A DNA stretch of 42,956 bases, from NCBI GenBank assembly GCA_022768465.1, contig JALELZ010000024.1, positions 1 to 42,956 of the forward strand, in the 5' to 3' direction. Position numbers and translations under genes: made by a program. The DNA comes from Lachnospiraceae bacterium (GTDB lineage: Bacteria > Bacillota > Clostridia > Lachnospirales > Lachnospiraceae). Below the pieces are notes generated by a model. That model made no database searches. It was not told where the DNA came from and worked only from the letters and a program-made list of their open reading frames with translations. Each line of letters starts with the position of its first letter. Position 1 is the stretch's first letter. Shown one piece after another: positions 41,501 to 42,956 of this stretch.

Positions 41501-42119
41501 CTGGGCATACGATATCGGTTACGGCGGACTTGATCATGTTATCGCACAGAACAAGAATGTAAACATCTTCGTATTCGATACTGAGGTTTATTCAAACACA
41601 GGCGGACAGGCTTCTAAGTCTTCTAACATCGGTCAGGTTGCACAGTTTGCAGCTGCCGGTAAGGAAGTTAACAAGAAGAGCCTTTCAGAGATAGCTATGC
41701 AGTACGGCTATGTATACGTAGCACAGGTTGCTATGGGTGCAGACCCTGCTCAGACAATCAAGGCTATCACAGAAGCTGAGGCATATGACGGACCATCACT
41801 TATCATCGGATACAGCCCATGTGAGATGCACTCAATCAAGGGCGGAATGGCTAACTGCCAGATGGAGATGAAGAAGGCTGTAGATTGCGGTTATTGGAAC
41901 CTCTTCCGCTTCAACCCTGCTGCTGAGACCAAGTTCACACTTGATTCAAAGGCACCTGTAGGCGGATATAAGGAATTCCTTATGAATGAGGCTCGTTATT
42001 CAAGACTTACTCGTGAGTTCCCGGATCGTGCAGAAGGACTCTTCGAGCGTAACGAGGAAGCAGCTAAGGAGCGCTACGAGCATCTTACAAGACTTATAGA
42101 TCTCTACGACAGAAAATAA
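38583..42119 (+). CDS. nifJ: Pyruvate:ferredoxin (flavodoxin) oxidoreductase, single-chain
   Basis: A 1178-residue homodimeric enzyme that oxidises pyruvate with CoA to acetyl-CoA and CO2 and reduces ferredoxin. Domains in order: TPP pyrimidine domain (YPITPSSPMADLVDQW near residue 20), transketolase C-terminal-like domain, gamma domain (about 420-600), a 2[4Fe-4S] ferredoxin domain (CIQCNRCAYVCP from residue 697 and CMGCAVCISMCP near 753), then the TPP-binding domain with the proximal cluster (CAGCAETSYARL near 818) and GGDGWAYDIGYGG near 971 followed by DTEVYSNTGGQASKS. AAGGAGG precedes the ATG. It supplies reduced ferredoxin, the presumed substrate of the hydrogenase encoded at 5770-15400. 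Strong codon bias suggests high expression. Confidence 0.97.
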   Translation: MTRKMKSMDGNNAAAHVSYAFSEVAAIYPITPSSPMADLVDQWSANGLKNIFGTRVKVVEMQSEAGAAGAVHGSLGSGALTSTYTASQGLLLMIPNMYKIAAEQLPCVFHVSARTVATQALNIFGDHSDVMACRQTGFAMLCEGNVQEVMDLSPVAHLAAIEGKVPFINFFDGFRTSHEIQKIQVWDFDDLKDMCNMEAVKEFREHSLNPEHPHMRGSHENGDTFFQHREACNKFYDALPDVVEKYMGKINEKLGTNYQLFNYYGAPDAERVIIAMGSICDVAEEVIDYLNAHGEKVGLVKVRLYRPFRADKLIEAIPQTAKKIAVLDRTKEPGAQGEPLYLDVVTALANAGITDRTVIGGRYGLGSKDTPPSSVFAVYDELKKAAPLRQFTIGITDDVTNLSLKEDKNCPNTAAEGTIECKFWGLGGDGTVGANKNSIKIIGDHTDKFVQAYFQYDSKKTGGVTISHLRFGDKPIRSPYYINKADFVACHNPSYITKGFKMVDDVKPGGIFMINCQWDFDELNHHLKAEAKRYIAKNNIQLYTINAIDLAIEIGMGKRNNTILQSAFFSLAKVMPEAEAIQYMKDAATHSYLKKGQDVVDMNHKAIDLGATAYKKIEVPADWANAVDTDEPEILKGKAELVKQVQDLLDPIGRMDGDSIPVSKFMPHVDGQFELGASAYEKRGVAVSVPTWDPEKCIQCNRCAYVCPHATIRPFALTEEEVKAAPAAIKTADIKAGAGKGTYKFSMAISPLDCMGCAVCISMCPVKAITMVPQEQELPQQEVFNYCVYETSEKKDMQDNSVKGSQFKQPMLEFSGSCAGCAETSYARLVTQLYGDHMYISNATGCSSIWGGPGATSPYCTNKEGHGPAWCNSLFEDNAEHGLGMFVGQDTIRTSLAEQTKELIALPHVQPALKDAAQKWLDTMKDTAANAEASKAYVAALEANASAVDIAADILDKKEYLAKKSMWIFGGDGWAYDIGYGGLDHVIAQNKNVNIFVFDTEVYSNTGGQASKSSNIGQVAQFAAAGKEVNKKSLSEIAMQYGYVYVAQVAMGADPAQTIKAITEAEAYDGPSLIIGYSPCEMHSIKGGMANCQMEMKKAVDCGYWNLFRFNPAAETKFTLDSKAPVGGYKEFLMNEARYSRLTREFPDRAEGLFERNEEAAKERYEHLTRLIDLYDRK

Positions 42120-42173
42120 TTTATAAAGTCTGATACAGACAAAGCTTTATTTAATCAAAGCACTTAAATGTTT

Positions 42174-42210
42174 AGGGCAGTGCCAATCCGGCACTGCCCT
42201 GTTTTTTCTT
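42174..42210 (+). terminator. Terminator of nifJ
   Basis: AGGGCAGTGCC (42174-42184) pairs perfectly with GGCACTGCCCT (42190-42200) around a 5-nt loop and is followed by GTTTTTTCTT. Confidence 0.95.
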
Positions 42211-42278
42211 CCTATTACTCGCCCCATTTGAACAGTTCTGTTCTGCCAGATGTAATACAAAAGAGATATTTCTGCACC

Positions 42279-42310
42279 ACAAAAGACCCGGAGCAAAAGT
42301 CTCGGGTCTT
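42279..42310 (-). terminator. Probable terminator of the aldehyde dehydrogenase gene
   Basis: On the minus strand AAGACCCG pairs with CGGGTCTT around a 12-nt loop and is followed by TTG, a short T tail. It lies about 215 nt after the stop codon, so it would leave a long 3' untranslated region. Confidence 0.5.
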
Positions 42311-42444
42311 CCATGTTATTATTAAAGGATAAGAATTAACTAACTGGATTAAAAGTAAATTATAATTTGCCCTCGGTCTGTTAAACCGAATCCAAACTGC
42401 AGAAAGGGATAAGTGCTGCAGCCGGATATGAAATTTTCATAATG

Positions 42445-42509
42445 TCTGTCAGACAGTTAAGCGGCCTATTATTTAAGGCAGTCAGAGAAATGCCAATCTG
42501 TCTGACAGA
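42445..42509. repeat. 12-bp inverted repeat next to the aldehyde dehydrogenase stop
   Basis: TCTGTCAGACAG (42445-42456) and CTGTCTGACAGA (42498-42509) are exact inverted copies 41 nt apart, and each arm contains its own palindrome (CTGTC-A-GACAG). It has no T tail on either strand. It may be a processed 3' end structure or a repeat element; no other copy was noticed in the window. Confidence 0.5.
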
Positions 42510-42523
42510 TCAATAATTTTTAT

Positions 42524-42956
42524 TTAAGCGTCCTTCTGAGCAACGCCGAAGATCTTAGCTCCGTCAGGAAGCTCAACATCAAGCTTTCTGACAGCCTGTG
42601 ATACGTTGATAAGGTGGATGTAGTCTACGTTTCCTGCAAGGATGTTGTTGCCCCATGATCCGCATCCCTCTGATACTGCCGGTGAAAGTGCGTTTGTTGC
42701 AGGACCCCATGCATCAGGTGTCGGCTGGTTGATAAGTACTCTTGCTACAGGTATCCTCTCTGCATAGTACTTAATATGATCCTCATTGTGTGAGAAGATT
42801 CCAGCTGTATGTCCTATTCCGCCTGACTCTTCCATGTTCTGAATAGCCATAGCTACAGCTTCCTCGAAGTTATCATATGTCTTAAGGATAACGATAGGTC
42901 CCATGATCTCGTGAAGAAGGATATCTTCCTTACCTACTACAGGTGATACGAGAGCG
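42524..42956 (-). CDS. CoA-acylating aldehyde dehydrogenase, 3' part only
   Basis: The frame is open to the right edge and gives the last 143 residues of an aldehyde dehydrogenase. The motifs EIMGPIVILKTYDNFEEAV, ESGGIGHTAGIFSHNE and GCGSWGNNI are like those of the acetaldehyde dehydrogenase domain of AdhE and other acylating enzymes, which reduce acyl-CoA to aldehyde with NADH. The protein stops shortly after this domain (IFGVAQKDA), so there is no fused iron alcohol dehydrogenase domain as in AdhE. The catalytic cysteine is outside the window. It fits an acetyl-CoA-to-acetaldehyde step after PFOR, but other acyl-CoA substrates are possible. Confidence 0.82.
   Translation of the reverse strand, partial: ALVSPVVGKEDILLHEIMGPIVILKTYDNFEEAVAMAIQNMEESGGIGHTAGIFSHNEDHIKYYAERIPVARVLINQPTPDAWGPATNALSPAVSEGCGSWGNNILAGNVDYIHLINVSQAVRKLDVELPDGAKIFGVAQKDA

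Larger units (their letters stand above)
42120..42523. other. Convergent spacer between nifJ and the aldehyde dehydrogenase gene
   Basis: About 400 nt without a gene. It contains the nifJ terminator, a second hairpin suited to terminate the minus-strand gene, and a 12-bp inverted repeat close to the minus-strand stop; each is listed separately. Confidence 0.6.

Overview
The window looks like a chromosomal segment of a strictly anaerobic, moderately low-G+C Clostridia bacterium. A gut-type Lachnospirales/Oscillospirales relative is my best guess. The basis is pyruvate:ferredoxin oxidoreductase, a ferredoxin-linked membrane [NiFe] hydrogenase, Gram-positive AGGAGG-type ribosome binding sites, and gene families common in gut Clostridia (EFR1 flavodoxin-ferredoxin, TnpV, the UPF0210 'PFL family' protein with its ACT partner, FeoA/FeoB). 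No rRNA, tRNA or CRISPR array was recognised. Most genes lie on the minus strand.

Region 1-3250 is an accessory patch: the 5' part of a Fic-domain gene with an N-terminal helix-turn-helix, a 5'-truncated TnpV remnant, an EFR1 flavodoxin/ferredoxin gene, a DUF1003 gene cut by an insertion, and the inserted IS30-family element itself with recognisable inverted ends. Region 3251-5770 carries a tiny secreted-like ORF, an O6-alkylguanine-DNA methyltransferase and a sodium:neurotransmitter-type symporter preceded by a perfect 12-bp inverted repeat.

The centrepiece is a tightly packed 16-gene operon on the minus strand, 15400 down to 5770: hypC, mbhK, mbhL, hypA, hypB, mbhA-H (Mrp antiporter-like module), mbhM, mbhJ and mbhN-like. 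It encodes an Mbh-type group 4 [NiFe] hydrogenase that should couple oxidation of reduced ferredoxin to H2 evolution and ion pumping. Its promoter region holds two palindromes resembling binding sites of the NADH/NAD+ sensor Rex. Unusual points are a six-cluster polyferredoxin in place of the usual two-cluster MbhN, an MbhH with a long C-terminal extension that may stand in for the missing MbhI, and a proline/alanine-rich tail on MbhF.

Downstream (plus strand, 15997-19776) is a YtrA-type GntR regulator with an ABC ATPase and a large permease carrying a big acidic extracytoplasmic domain. The rest (19900-38121) is mostly housekeeping: asparagine synthetase, pseudouridine synthase, a gamma-glutamyltransferase-like protein, a PLP dehydratase, TrpS, a feoA/feoB locus in which the FeoB GTPase domain has been removed by an internal deletion, an LUD-domain protein, aminopeptidase P, a HAD phosphatase, the UPF0210/ACT pair, branched-chain and class I aminotransferases, and HflX.

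The right end holds nifJ (pyruvate:ferredoxin oxidoreductase, 38583-42119) converging on the 3' part of a CoA-acylating aldehyde dehydrogenase gene. Together these fit fermentation in which pyruvate oxidation makes acetyl-CoA and reduced ferredoxin, the Mbh complex disposes of ferredoxin electrons as H2 with energy conservation, and acetyl-CoA may be reduced to aldehyde as a second electron sink. Well-formed hairpin terminators mark most transcription-unit ends.
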